DNA of 64,000 nt from Mycobacterium parmense. GTDB taxonomy: Bacteria; Actinomycetota; Actinomycetes; Mycobacteriales; Mycobacteriaceae. Shown piece after piece: positions 16,075 to 25,116 of this stretch. The stretch lies in the NCBI RefSeq assembly GCF_010730575.1, contig NZ_AP022614.1, forward strand, positions 62,001-126,000. Reading direction: 5' to 3'. The notes below the pieces were generated by a model that ran no database searches, was not told where the DNA came from, and was given only the letters and a program-made list of their open reading frames with translations. A program made the position numbers and the translations under genes. Position 1 is the stretch's first letter. Every line of letters begins with the position of its first letter.

Positions 16075-17292
16075 ATGGAACAGCTTTTCGACGACCTGGA
16101 GGATTTCGGCGCCTTCGACGACGCGATCTCCGGTGACGTGCGAGACCCGTACACCGAATTGGCGCGGCTGCGCCGCGAGGAACCGGTGCAGCGGCTCGAG
16201 ACATCGGGAGCGCTCCCGCACGAAGAATCACTGCCGATGTTCATCGTGTATCGCCACCAGGACATTGCGCAGATGCTGCGCGACAACGAGACGTTCTCCT
16301 CAGCCGCCGTCATCGCCGCATTCGGCCCCGTGCTGGGCGACGGCGTGATGCTCGGCATGGACGAACCCGTCCACGGCCGGCTGCGTTCGCTGGTGTCGAA
16401 GGCGTTCTCGCAGAAGTCGTTGGCGCGCTGGCAGGACGAGTTGGTGGGCCGGGTGGCCAACAGCCTGATCGACAACTTCGCGCCCAACGGCAAGGCGGAT
16501 CTGGTCAAGGAGTTCACCTTCGACTACCCGAGCCGGATCATCGCGGGACTGCTGGGCCTGCCGGAGAAGGACTACCCCCAGTTCCAGCGGTGGTCGATCT
16601 CGCTGCTCAGCTGGCTGATGAACCCGGAACGCGGGCTGGCGGCCTCGGCGGCCCTGTGCGAGTACTTCGCGCCGATCCTCGAGGCGCGCCGAACCGAGCC
16701 GAAGGACGACCTGATCAGCGCGCTCGGTGCGGCCGAGATCGACGGCGAGAAGCTCGCCGACGAGGAGATCTTCTCGTTCCTGCGGCTGCTGCTGCCCGCC
16801 GGCGTCGAGACGACCTACCGTTCCCTGGGCAGCCTGCTGCTGGCGCTGTTGTCGAATCCGGCGCAACTGGACGCCGTCCGGGCGGACCGGTCGCTTTTGC
16901 CGGCGGCCATCGAGGAGGGTGTGCGCTGGGAATCGCCCCTGTTGACGATCACCCGCGTCGCCACCCGCGACACCGAACTCGGCGGTGTGGCGATCCCGGC
17001 CGGCGCGACGGTGATGCCGATGCTGGGTTCGGCGAACCGGCAAGAAGATCGCTATCCCGATCCGGACCGGTTCGACATCCACCGCGAGTCAAGGGCGCAC
17101 CTGGGCTGGGGACACGGCGTGCACGTCTGCCTCGGCATGCATCTGGCACGCCTCGAAATGCGCACGGCCATCAACCTTTTGCTGGACCGGCTGCCCAATC
17201 TTCGGCTGGACCCGGACGGGGACGACCCGCATATTCGCGGACAGGTGTTCCGGTCGCCCACGTCGGTCCCGGTGCTGTTCGACCCGCAATAG
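16075..17292 (+). CDS. Cytochrome P450
   Basis: This soluble bacterial P450 has 405 residues. The I-helix oxygen-activating motif appears as LLPAGVETTYRS near residue 242, and the K-helix ExxR as EEGVRWESP near 280. The heme-binding loop is HLGWGHGVHVCLGMHLAR, with the proximal ligand at Cys352. It would hydroxylate or further oxidise a hydrophobic substrate using a ferredoxin and reductase not encoded here. The ATG at 16075 has AAGGGG eight bases upstream; a GTG at 16069 is an alternative. It is last in the operon that starts at 12808. The CYP family cannot be assigned by eye. Confidence 0.93.
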   Translation: MEQLFDDLEDFGAFDDAISGDVRDPYTELARLRREEPVQRLETSGALPHEESLPMFIVYRHQDIAQMLRDNETFSSAAVIAAFGPVLGDGVMLGMDEPVHGRLRSLVSKAFSQKSLARWQDELVGRVANSLIDNFAPNGKADLVKEFTFDYPSRIIAGLLGLPEKDYPQFQRWSISLLSWLMNPERGLAASAALCEYFAPILEARRTEPKDDLISALGAAEIDGEKLADEEIFSFLRLLLPAGVETTYRSLGSLLLALLSNPAQLDAVRADRSLLPAAIEEGVRWESPLLTITRVATRDTELGGVAIPAGATVMPMLGSANRQEDRYPDPDRFDIHRESRAHLGWGHGVHVCLGMHLARLEMRTAINLLLDRLPNLRLDPDGDDPHIRGQVFRSPTSVPVLFDPQ

Positions 17293-17406
17293 CAAGCCCA
17301 CCCGGACGTTGCACTTGCCAATCGGCTAGTTTCCAGTAAGGCTCCCCGTAGGGTAACCAGTGCTCTGCGGGACCCCCTCTAAACGAGTCAGAAGAGAGTG
17401 ACAGAT

Positions 17407-18891
17407 ATGACTGAGGCTGTAAAGGTCCGCTTCGAGCCGAAGATGATGATCGACGGCAAACTCGTCGACGGGCAGGCCGGCACCTTCACGAACATCAACC
17501 CGGCGACCGAGGAGCCGCTCGGCGAGGTCGCCGACGCGTCCAAGGAGGACATGCACCGGGCCATCGATGCCGCACGGCGCGCGTTCGACGAGTCCGACTG
17601 GTCGACCAATCGCGAGCTGCGCAAGCGCTGCCTGCTGCAGTTGCACGAGGCGATCGAATCGGAGAAGGAGGAGCTGCGCGAGGAGCTCATCCTGGAGGTC
17701 GGCTCACCGCGGGCCATCACCTTTGGACCGCAGCTGGACGCGCCGCTGGAAGACGGACTGAAGTACCCCGCCAGGCTGATCGACGAATACGCCTGGGAGA
17801 CCGACCTCGGCGACAAGGTGATCAGCCTGACCGGAACGCTGACCACCCGCAAGGTGTGGCGGGAACCGGTGGGTGTGGTCGGCGCGATCGTGCCGTGGAA
17901 CTTCCCGTTCGAGGTCACCCTGAACAAGCTCGGCCAGGCGCTGGGCACCGGCAACACCGTGGTACTCAAACCGGCGCCCAACACGCCGTTCAACGCGACC
18001 CGGCTCGGCAGGCTGATCGCCGAGAAGACGGACATCCCGCCGGGCGTCGTCAACGTCGTGACCGCGTCCGACCACTTCGTCGGCGAGGAGTTGACGCTGT
18101 CGCCGAAGGTCGACCTGATCTCCTTCACCGGTTCGACCGTGGTCGGCCAGCGGATCATGGAGAAGGGCGCCGCGACCATGAAGCGGCTGTTCCTGGAGCT
18201 CGGCGGCAAGTCGGCCACGATCGTCCTGGAGGACGCCGACTTCGGGCTCGCGTGCGCGATCGGCATCGCACCATGCATGCACGCCGGGCAGGGCTGCGCG
18301 AACCCGACCCGGATGCTGTTGCCGCGGTCGCGCTACGACGAGGGGGTGGCGATCCTCAAGAGCATCTACGAGAACGTCACGTGCGGTGACCCGCAGGACC
18401 CCGCCACCCTGTGCGGGCCGGTGATCTCGGAGGTGCAGCGCGACCGTGTGATGGGTTACATCCGCAAGGGCGTCGAGGAAGGCGCCACGGCGCTGGTCGG
18501 CGGACCGGACGCGCCCACCGGGTTCGACAAGGGATTCTTCGTCCGGCCAACGCTTTTCACCGGCGTCGACAACTCCATGACCATCGCGCAGGAGGAGATC
18601 TTCGGACCCGTGCTGGCGGTCATCCCGTTCGACGACGAGGAGGACGCGATCCGGATCGCCAACGACAGCCGCTACGGGCTGGCGGGCAACGTGATGTCGG
18701 GCTCGCTGGAGCGTTCGCTGGCCGTGGCGCGCCGGATCCGCGCCGGCTTCATGGGCGTCAACGGCGGTGCCCCCTATGGCGCCGACACACCGTTCGGTGG
18801 CTACAAGTACAGCGGGATCGGTCGACAGAACGGCGTCGCCGGATTCGACCAGTACACCGAGATCAAGTCGGTCGCCTACCCCGCCGGCTGA
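17407..18891 (+). CDS. Aldehyde dehydrogenase (NAD(P)+-dependent)
   Basis: This is a 494-residue ALDH superfamily enzyme that oxidises an aldehyde to the acid. PWNFPFEV, the cofactor-domain motif, lies near residue 163. ELGGKS carries the general base Glu264, and GQGCANP carries the catalytic Cys297. PFGGYKYSGIGRQNG closes the catalytic domain. The ATG at 17407 is preceded by AGAAGAGAG; a GTG at 17398 is in frame. A 114-base gap separates it from the P450 gene. It may have its own promoter, and no copy of the shared operator was found there. It is a natural next step after P450/SDR oxidation of a terminal carbon. It converges on the universal stress gene. Confidence 0.93.
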   Translation: MTEAVKVRFEPKMMIDGKLVDGQAGTFTNINPATEEPLGEVADASKEDMHRAIDAARRAFDESDWSTNRELRKRCLLQLHEAIESEKEELREELILEVGSPRAITFGPQLDAPLEDGLKYPARLIDEYAWETDLGDKVISLTGTLTTRKVWREPVGVVGAIVPWNFPFEVTLNKLGQALGTGNTVVLKPAPNTPFNATRLGRLIAEKTDIPPGVVNVVTASDHFVGEELTLSPKVDLISFTGSTVVGQRIMEKGAATMKRLFLELGGKSATIVLEDADFGLACAIGIAPCMHAGQGCANPTRMLLPRSRYDEGVAILKSIYENVTCGDPQDPATLCGPVISEVQRDRVMGYIRKGVEEGATALVGGPDAPTGFDKGFFVRPTLFTGVDNSMTIAQEEIFGPVLAVIPFDDEEDAIRIANDSRYGLAGNVMSGSLERSLAVARRIRAGFMGVNGGAPYGADTPFGGYKYSGIGRQNGVAGFDQYTEIKSVAYPAG

Positions 18892-18951
18892 CTGGGTGAG
18901 AGCGCTCGGGAGCCGGCCGGCCGCGAACAGGGGTTACCGGCGCTCGAACGT

Positions 18952-19404
18952 TCAGTCGGTGGTGTGGACGATCAAGACGTCGATGTTGGCCTTGTTGGCG
19001 ATGCTGCCGGGGACCGAGAAGACCCGGCCGATGAGCGCCGACCGGGCGTTGAGCCCGACATTGCCGACCACCAGCAGGTCGGCGCCGACCTGCTCGGCCA
19101 GGTCCACGAGTGCATGTACCGGAGCATCCTGGATCGGCCGTTCTTCGATGTCCTTGGCTCCGGCCGCCTTGGCGCGATCACGGGCGTCGCGCAGGATCGC
19201 GTAGATGGGCGCTCTGCCGCTCACCTTGTAGGCCTCGGCTCCGAGGACGTCCTGCGCGCGCGAATCGTTCTCCGGGGGAGAGTAACCCGTGGCGATGATC
19301 AGCTTCGCGCCCGACTCCGCGGCAACCGCGCCGGCCCGATCGACCGCCCGCAGCGACGATTCCGAACCGTCGGTGCCAACGACCACGGTCCGATAGTCCG
19401 TCAT
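18952..19404 (-). CDS. Universal stress protein (UspA family, Rv1636-like)
   Basis: This single-domain 150-residue UspA protein starts TVVVGTDGSESSLRAVDRA. It carries the late nucleotide-binding segment VVGNVGLNARSALIGRVFSVPGS with the Gly-rich loop near residues 117-135. The closest protein I can recall is Rv1636 of M. tuberculosis, a cAMP/ATP-binding Usp. That assignment is from general resemblance only. The protein probably buffers or senses nucleotides under stress in the cytosol. The gene lies between the aldehyde dehydrogenase (converging) and the mce operon end (same strand). Its promoter must fall in the 129-base gap 19405-19533 unless it is read through from mceF. Confidence 0.88.
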   Translation of the reverse strand: MTDYRTVVVGTDGSESSLRAVDRAGAVAAESGAKLIIATGYSPPENDSRAQDVLGAEAYKVSGRAPIYAILRDARDRAKAAGAKDIEERPIQDAPVHALVDLAEQVGADLLVVGNVGLNARSALIGRVFSVPGSIANKANIDVLIVHTTD

Positions 19405-19533
19405 CGACGTCCAGCCTTCGTCCGCAGTTCTCGTCGCCGTTGAGTGAGCATGGCCTCAGTTTCCTATCTCGCCACGGGCTGCGGCAATAAGAATCTCAAC
19501 CTTAAAGGCGATTCGGCCAGTTTGGCCCCGGTT

Positions 19534-21084
19534 TCAACCGGCCGGCGCCAGCATGTCCTTCCAGCCATCGTCTCCCGTCTTGCCCGAGTTCTCGACCGCG
19601 TACCGCACACCGTCGGGCCCCACCAGCTCGCCGCTCTGCGGGTTGTAGATCGCGGCAGGCGGTCCGTCGGGAGTGTAGAAGCACGGATTCGGTTGCTGCC
19701 CACTGCAAGTCACGACTCCCGAACCCGGCCGCTGTAGTGCGTCGCTCACGGGAGGCGGCGTCCCCGCCACCCGGTCCGAGGGCGCGGGGTTGACGCCGTT
19801 GTCGACCGATGGCGCGGGGATCACCTGCCCCGGCTTCACCGGCTGATCGCAGCGCGCGGCGGGAGCGGGACAGGTCAGAATCTGGTTGGGGTCGCCGTAC
19901 CACGGGTTGGTGCCTGCCGGGACGTAGGGTTTGGTGTCGCGGCACTCTCGCGGCGTCGCAGCACGCTTGCCGGGGACGTCGACACACGGCAGGTTGCGTG
20001 CTCCGCGCACGGCGTTCGCCGGATTGTCCTGCGGGATCTTGCAATACGTTCCGGACGGCATCGGCGCCAGGCTGGTGTCCGCCGGAGACCGCCACTGAGG
20101 CGCGGGCAGAAAGCCGGTCAGGCACGGTGGGGGCTGGTTGATGGTCAACGAGGTGCCGAGCGAGGCGTAGCCGGGGAAGGGCGAGGTCACCGTCTGGCCC
20201 TCGGCGGCGCCCTGCGGGTAGGCCACCAGCAGTTGCTCGACGCCCTTGTGATAGCGCTTGAGCATCTCCAGCACGATCTCGAGGTTGGCCAGTGTCTGCG
20301 GCAGCGACTCGCGGACGTCGCCGAATACCGCGTTGACCTGATCGGCGGTGGGCGCCGCCCGGCTCAGGATGTTCTGGACGTGGTCGTCGTTCGCGGCGCT
20401 CTGTGCCGCCAGGACGTTCAAGTTGTGCGCCCAGCGCCAAATCGAGTCAGTCGAATCGACCTGGCTGTCGATGATCGGACCGGAGTTTTCGATGATGTCG
20501 TCGACGTCTGCGATGTTGGTCTTGAAGTCGCCGGCGATGGCCTGCGTCGCGTCGACCAGCCGTTGCAGCGCCGGGCCCAATCCGCCTACGGCTTGGGCGG
20601 TTTCGTCGAGCAGCGCGGCGATCTTGTCTTTGGGCAGCGCGGCCAGCCCCCGGTTGGCGGCGTCCAGGGCCGGGCCGATCTCGGTGGGCACCGTGCCTTT
20701 GGTGATGGTCTGTCCCGGGGAGAAGTATCTGCCCGGGTTGCCCGACGACACCAGATCCAGATACTGCTCACCGACCGCGGATACCGAGTGGACGTTCGCC
20801 GACGCGTCGACGGGGATCTTGAAGCGGTTGGCGATGCTCATGGTCGCCCGCGCGCCGGTCTCGGTCGGCTCGACGGCCGTGATCACACCGATGGTCTCGC
20901 CGCGGTAGGTCACGTTGGCCGTCTTGTACAGGCCGCCGGACGCGGGTAGTTCCGCCTTCAGGGTGTATTGGCCGATGCCCGCCGCGGCGGGAATCCGGAG
21001 GTAATACCAGCCCAGCGCGATCGCCGTGACGACGGACAGGACGCCGAACAGGATCAGCTGGCGCCAGATGAAGCGGGTCAGCAT
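19534..21084 (-). CDS. Mce family protein, MceF position
   Basis: This is a 516-residue MlaD/Mce-domain protein. An N-terminal membrane anchor (LILFGVLSVVTAIALGWYYL, residues 9-28) leads to the Mce domain (YTLKAELPASGGLYKTANVTYRG). A long helical region with LLDETAQAVGGLGPALQRLVDAT-like heptads follows (about residues 150-320), then a Pro- and Cys-rich C-terminal tail. Mce proteins assemble a hexameric lipid-shuttling tube between outer layers and the YrbE permease. This is the last gene of the operon. It begins seven bases inside mceE. The tail keeps several Cys residues that could form disulfides. No Mce-associated (mas) gene follows. Confidence 0.9.
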   Translation of the reverse strand: MLTRFIWRQLILFGVLSVVTAIALGWYYLRIPAAAGIGQYTLKAELPASGGLYKTANVTYRGETIGVITAVEPTETGARATMSIANRFKIPVDASANVHSVSAVGEQYLDLVSSGNPGRYFSPGQTITKGTVPTEIGPALDAANRGLAALPKDKIAALLDETAQAVGGLGPALQRLVDATQAIAGDFKTNIADVDDIIENSGPIIDSQVDSTDSIWRWAHNLNVLAAQSAANDDHVQNILSRAAPTADQVNAVFGDVRESLPQTLANLEIVLEMLKRYHKGVEQLLVAYPQGAAEGQTVTSPFPGYASLGTSLTINQPPPCLTGFLPAPQWRSPADTSLAPMPSGTYCKIPQDNPANAVRGARNLPCVDVPGKRAATPRECRDTKPYVPAGTNPWYGDPNQILTCPAPAARCDQPVKPGQVIPAPSVDNGVNPAPSDRVAGTPPPVSDALQRPGSGVVTCSGQQPNPCFYTPDGPPAAIYNPQSGELVGPDGVRYAVENSGKTGDDGWKDMLAPAG

Positions 21085-22235
21085 TGCCTGTCCGCCCTCA
21101 CGACCAGTGGCCCGCCCGGGGCGTCGTTCGGGTTCGGCGTGTACCGGACATCGGGGATCATCGTGTTGGGGTCGCGGCCCCACGACTGCTCGAGCGCGCG
21201 CAGTGCCCCGGAGAATCCGGTCCCGGTGAGCACCGCGTTGTCGACTGCGCTCAGCGTCAGGTCGAGCGTCAGCGACAGGTTGAAGTAGTCACCGCGGAAC
21301 GACTTCGGCACGGCGTCGATGTCGAACGGCCGCACGAGGATCAGCTTGAGCGCGCGGACCAGATACGGTGCGGCCCGACCGAGCTCGCGCAGCGGGCATT
21401 GCAGCGCCACCAGGTCCTGGTGCAGGTCGTTGCGCGAGGCGGACAGGTATTCGTCGGCGACTCCGCTGAGCCGTCCCGTGGCGTTGACCGCGTCGATCAG
21501 CAGTTTCTGCTTGTCGGCGAAATGCTTGATCAGCGGGGGGAATTCGGTGAGCACACGATCCAAGACGTCCGAGCGGGGGCCGACGTAAGCCAGCAGCCGG
21601 TCGGTGGAATCGATGGCCCTGGTGATATCCTCGCGCTGCTCGTTGAGCCGGGCGGTGAAGGTGTCCAGCTTGCCGAGGAAAGCCCGGATCTGGTCGCCGC
21701 GCCCGTTGAGGACGTCGTACACCTCGTTCTGCACCACTTCGAGGTTGGGGATGCCACCCCCTCGAATCACCATCGCGATGCTGGCCAGGGTCTGCTCGGT
21801 CGTCGGGTAGGCCGACGAATTCTGCAGCGGGATGGTGTCGCCGTCCCCGAGCAACTCCGGCGCGGGGTTGGGGGGCGCGGCCAGTTCGATGTGCTGAGAA
21901 CCCAGAAGACTGGTCTGCCCGATCTTGGCGGTCGCGTTCTTGGGTAACTTGACGCTCTTGTCCACCCGCAGCGTCAGTGTGGCGACCCAGTCCTTGAGCC
22001 GGATCGCGCGCACCGTACCGACGAAGACGTCGGCCACCCGCACCCGGCTGTTGTCGTTGAGGGCAAGTGTGTCGGGCATCTGCACGTAAACGGTGTAAGA
22101 GCCGGGACCGCTGCCCGGTCCACCGGGCATCGGCACGTTCGCGATGCCGTGCCATTTCGCGCACGACGTCACGACCGTCGCGGCCACCAGGAGGGCGAGC
22201 CCCTGCCGAACCCGTGCGCACGAGGGTTGCCTCAC
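21078..22235 (-). CDS. Mce family lipoprotein, MceE position
   Basis: This 385-residue lipoprotein of the Mce complex has a basic N-terminus and hydrophobic core ending in the lipobox VTSC, with the lipidated Cys at residue 25. The Mce domain follows (YTVYVQMPDTLALNDNSRVRVADVFVG). Helical heptads then run from about 150 to 300. This lipoprotein subunit is a hallmark of the fifth mce gene. The GTG at 22235 overlaps the TGA of mceD (GTGA). It is anchored in the outer leaflet of the plasma membrane and contributes one of the six Mce subunits. Confidence 0.9.
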   Translation of the reverse strand: MRQPSCARVRQGLALLVAATVVTSCAKWHGIANVPMPGGPGSGPGSYTVYVQMPDTLALNDNSRVRVADVFVGTVRAIRLKDWVATLTLRVDKSVKLPKNATAKIGQTSLLGSQHIELAAPPNPAPELLGDGDTIPLQNSSAYPTTEQTLASIAMVIRGGGIPNLEVVQNEVYDVLNGRGDQIRAFLGKLDTFTARLNEQREDITRAIDSTDRLLAYVGPRSDVLDRVLTEFPPLIKHFADKQKLLIDAVNATGRLSGVADEYLSASRNDLHQDLVALQCPLRELGRAAPYLVRALKLILVRPFDIDAVPKSFRGDYFNLSLTLDLTLSAVDNAVLTGTGFSGALRALEQSWGRDPNTMIPDVRYTPNPNDAPGGPLVVRADRQC

Positions 22236-23698
22236 GAGCCCGGCCCCGTCGACTTCGCGGGCAGCACCGGGTACTCGTCGTACGAATTCGGCGGCCCCGG
22301 CGGGGTTTGCAGCCCGGCGGGTGGTGGTCCGGCGTCCGGGCCGCCCATCAATTCGTCCAGCGACTCCGGCGTCATCAGGCCCGCCGTGACCGGCCCGACC
22401 TGTTCGCCCTGCATCCCCGGCGCCGCTGTCCAGCCGGGCTGGGTGTTGCGGTGCGAGAACGGGGTATCGGGCACCCAGATCCCGGGCACGGTGGTGTCTT
22501 TGTATCCGTTCGGCGGCTGCAGTCTGGGCTCGGAGTAGGCCACCTCCTTGGGGAGCGTCTCGGCGGTGCTGAAGAGGTTCAGCCCGAACGGGGGGTAGTT
22601 GAACTTGACCGCGTCGAGGATCGGCGCGAGGTATTGCGCGCACAGTTCCGCGGAATCCTGATAGCCCAGCCGGCTGCCGGCCTGAATCATGCTGCAGAAG
22701 AACTGCATCGGGTTCGCGAAGTTCGGGATGGCCGGAATGGACATGACCGCGCCGTGCGACGGGTGGTAGATCTGGCTGAGGTTGGTCTCCAGCGTCGGCA
22801 GCACGTGCAGAGCGGTCTCCAGGCCGTTGCGCGGCTCCGGCTGGACGAGCGCGGTGGTGAGGCTGGCGAGGTTGCCGATGTCGTGCGTGAGCGCCCCGCG
22901 GTTCCTGGCCAGGAACGGGCGCAGCGTCGCGAGCAAGCCATCGAACTGTTGGATCGCGGTCGACAGGTCGCGGTCGGAACCGGTCAACGTGTCGGTGAAT
23001 CGGGCGAGATTGTCGTTGAGCGCCACGTACTGCCGGTCGTCTTTGTGCAGGGCGTCGACGAACAGCGCCAGGCTGTGGACCACCGCGAAGAAGTCGCCGC
23101 GCCCCTCGTTCAGCGCGGTCAGTGCCTGCGACAGGCTGTTCAGGGTCGTGTTGATCTGCTTGCCCTTGCCGGCCAGCCCGTCGGCGAACGATTCGATGAG
23201 GTCGCCGAAGGGCCCCTTGGGCTGCTCGGGTGTGGGGCCCAGTTTGGAGATGACGTTGGCGACGCTGTCGCGCAGTTGGTCGAACTCCGTGGGCACCTGG
23301 GTTCGCTCGACGGGGATGACCGCGCCGTCGGACATCACCGGGCCCCCTTTGTACGGTGGCTCCAACTGGATGCTGCGCGAGGCCACCAGGGTGGGGTTCA
23401 CGATCACCGCGGACGCGTTGGCCGGCACTTTGTACTTGTTGTCGTAGTGAAACGTCACCTTCATCTTGTCGCCGGCCGGCTCGATCTTGTCGACGGAACC
23501 CACACGGACGCCCATGATCTGGACCCTGTCGCCGGAGTAAAGCGCGTTGGCCGCGGGCAGGTAGGCGATCACGGTGTTGTTGCCCAGCTTCTGGTAGAGC
23601 CGCCAACCGAAGATCGCGGTGGCGGCGATGAGCACCGCCACCAGCGCCGAGGCGGCTCTGCGCAATGACGGGCCGTGCCGGTCGAGAGCTTTGGTCAA
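22232..23698 (-). CDS. Mce family protein, MceD position
   Basis: This 488-residue Mce protein has an N-terminal membrane anchor (residues about 15-30), the Mce domain (TVIAYLPAANALYSGDRVQIMGVRVG), and a long coiled-coil-like region to about residue 330. The C-terminus is Pro-rich. The start is a TTG at 23698 that overlaps the mceC stop (TTGA), so translation is coupled. As in other mycobacterial operons it forms one wall of the lipid-conducting tube. The substrate of this paralogue is unknown. Confidence 0.9.
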   Translation of the reverse strand: MTKALDRHGPSLRRAASALVAVLIAATAIFGWRLYQKLGNNTVIAYLPAANALYSGDRVQIMGVRVGSVDKIEPAGDKMKVTFHYDNKYKVPANASAVIVNPTLVASRSIQLEPPYKGGPVMSDGAVIPVERTQVPTEFDQLRDSVANVISKLGPTPEQPKGPFGDLIESFADGLAGKGKQINTTLNSLSQALTALNEGRGDFFAVVHSLALFVDALHKDDRQYVALNDNLARFTDTLTGSDRDLSTAIQQFDGLLATLRPFLARNRGALTHDIGNLASLTTALVQPEPRNGLETALHVLPTLETNLSQIYHPSHGAVMSIPAIPNFANPMQFFCSMIQAGSRLGYQDSAELCAQYLAPILDAVKFNYPPFGLNLFSTAETLPKEVAYSEPRLQPPNGYKDTTVPGIWVPDTPFSHRNTQPGWTAAPGMQGEQVGPVTAGLMTPESLDELMGGPDAGPPPAGLQTPPGPPNSYDEYPVLPAKSTGPGS

Positions 23699-25116
23699 TT
23701 CGGTTCGCCTCCCGGATTTTGCGTTCGCGCCCCCGGCGGTGCCTGGGTGGGAAGCGGCACGGGAGTGCCCGGGACGTCCGGCGGTGGCTCGCCCGGCCGC
23801 CCGGCGATCGGGATCCCCGGCGTCGGGGGCAGGCCGCCGGGGTTCGGCGGCGACGTCTGCACGTCGAACGGCGCCGGGAAACTGCCTCCGAATGGTCCCG
23901 TGTCAATCCCCATGCACGGCAACGGGTTCCACGGTCGCGGCAGCGCCCCGGACGCCGGCGTGTACGAGCATGCCGTGCCCGGCGGGACACCCGGCCCCGG
24001 GTGCTCGGGGGTGCCTTCGAGCACGGGAGGTGCCGGTGGCGGTGCTCCGTTGGCGAATCGGGTGCCGTTGGGGTCGGGCCAGCGGAACGCGGGCAGGCCG
24101 GCACTGCGCCAGAAGTCCTCGGGGTCGATGCCACGCTTCTTGAAGGCGGCGTCGACGAATGGCTGCAGGATCCAGTACGGCAGCAGGTTGGACAGGACGA
24201 TCTTGAAGTACGGACCCGACGCGACGGATTCTCCGAGCGACGCGGCAAATTGGCTTACATACGTCAGGGTTTGCGCCAGGTCTTCCCTGCGTGCCACCAA
24301 CACGTCGCTGAGGGTGCGCAGTTGCTCCAGCACGGGGTTCAGGTTCGGGTTGTCCTTGATGAAGCCTTGAGTTTGAGCCGACAGGGCGGAGATGTTCGCG
24401 AGCAGGGCGCCGATGGCCCGGCCGCGTTCGTTGAACGCGGCCAGCAGTGTCTTCGCGTTGACCAGCAACCGGTTCAGCTGTTCGCTGCGGTCGCCGAGGA
24501 CGGCGGCTATCTGGCGGGCCTGGGCGAGCAGGTGCTTGATCTGTTCGTCGCGCTTTCCGATGGTGTCGGAGAACCCGGCCAGCCCGTCGAGTGCCGGGCG
24601 CAGGTGCGGGTAGGTCTGATCGATGGTCTGCGACAACACATTCAGCGACTGCCTGACGCTGTCGATGTCCCAGCCCGCGGCGGCCTTGTTGACGTCGAAG
24701 ACCGCGTCGTAGAGCTGGTAGGGGGTGGTGCTCTGGCCCAGCGGCAACACGCCCCCCGGTCGCAGCGTCCGGGTTCCGCGCGGCTCGATCTCGAGCACCT
24801 TCTTGCCCAGGATGGTGTCGGTCTTGATCGCGAGCCGGCTCTCGGTGCCGATGGTATTGCTGCCGATGGAGAACTTGATCAGCACGTGATCGCCGTCGAT
24901 GTCGAGCGCCTGCACCGTCCCGACGTTCACGCCCGAGATGCGCACCTTGTCGTTCTTGTTCAGCTGACCGGTGTCGGCGAACTGCCCGTAGTAGGCCGGG
25001 CTGGCGAACATCATCGGGATGCTGGTGAAGCTCTGGCCGACCGCGACGACGAGCGCCAGCACGGTGATGCCCATCAGTCCGCCACGGCGCCGGTTGAATT
25101 CCGTCAGTGTCCTCAT
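23695..25116 (-). CDS. Mce family protein, MceC position
   Basis: This 473-residue Mce protein has a short basic N-terminus, a membrane anchor near residues 12-30, and the Mce domain (YGQFADTGQLNKNDKVRISGVNVG). A helical stretch of heptads runs to about 300. The last 100 residues are a very Pro/Gly-rich, probably disordered tail. Its ATG at 25116 overlaps the mceB stop (ATGA). A longer in-frame opening upstream runs antisense-free through mceB and is a frame shadow. Confidence 0.9.
   Translation of the reverse strand: MRTLTEFNRRRGGLMGITVLALVVAVGQSFTSIPMMFASPAYYGQFADTGQLNKNDKVRISGVNVGTVQALDIDGDHVLIKFSIGSNTIGTESRLAIKTDTILGKKVLEIEPRGTRTLRPGGVLPLGQSTTPYQLYDAVFDVNKAAAGWDIDSVRQSLNVLSQTIDQTYPHLRPALDGLAGFSDTIGKRDEQIKHLLAQARQIAAVLGDRSEQLNRLLVNAKTLLAAFNERGRAIGALLANISALSAQTQGFIKDNPNLNPVLEQLRTLSDVLVARREDLAQTLTYVSQFAASLGESVASGPYFKIVLSNLLPYWILQPFVDAAFKKRGIDPEDFWRSAGLPAFRWPDPNGTRFANGAPPPAPPVLEGTPEHPGPGVPPGTACSYTPASGALPRPWNPLPCMGIDTGPFGGSFPAPFDVQTSPPNPGGLPPTPGIPIAGRPGEPPPDVPGTPVPLPTQAPPGARTQNPGGEPN

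Noticed and set aside
17293..17406. A sixth copy of the 15-bp operator before the aldehyde dehydrogenase
   Set aside because: No sequence in this gap matches AACA-N3-ATTTGGTT closely enough, so membership of the aldehyde dehydrogenase in the regulon is not supported.
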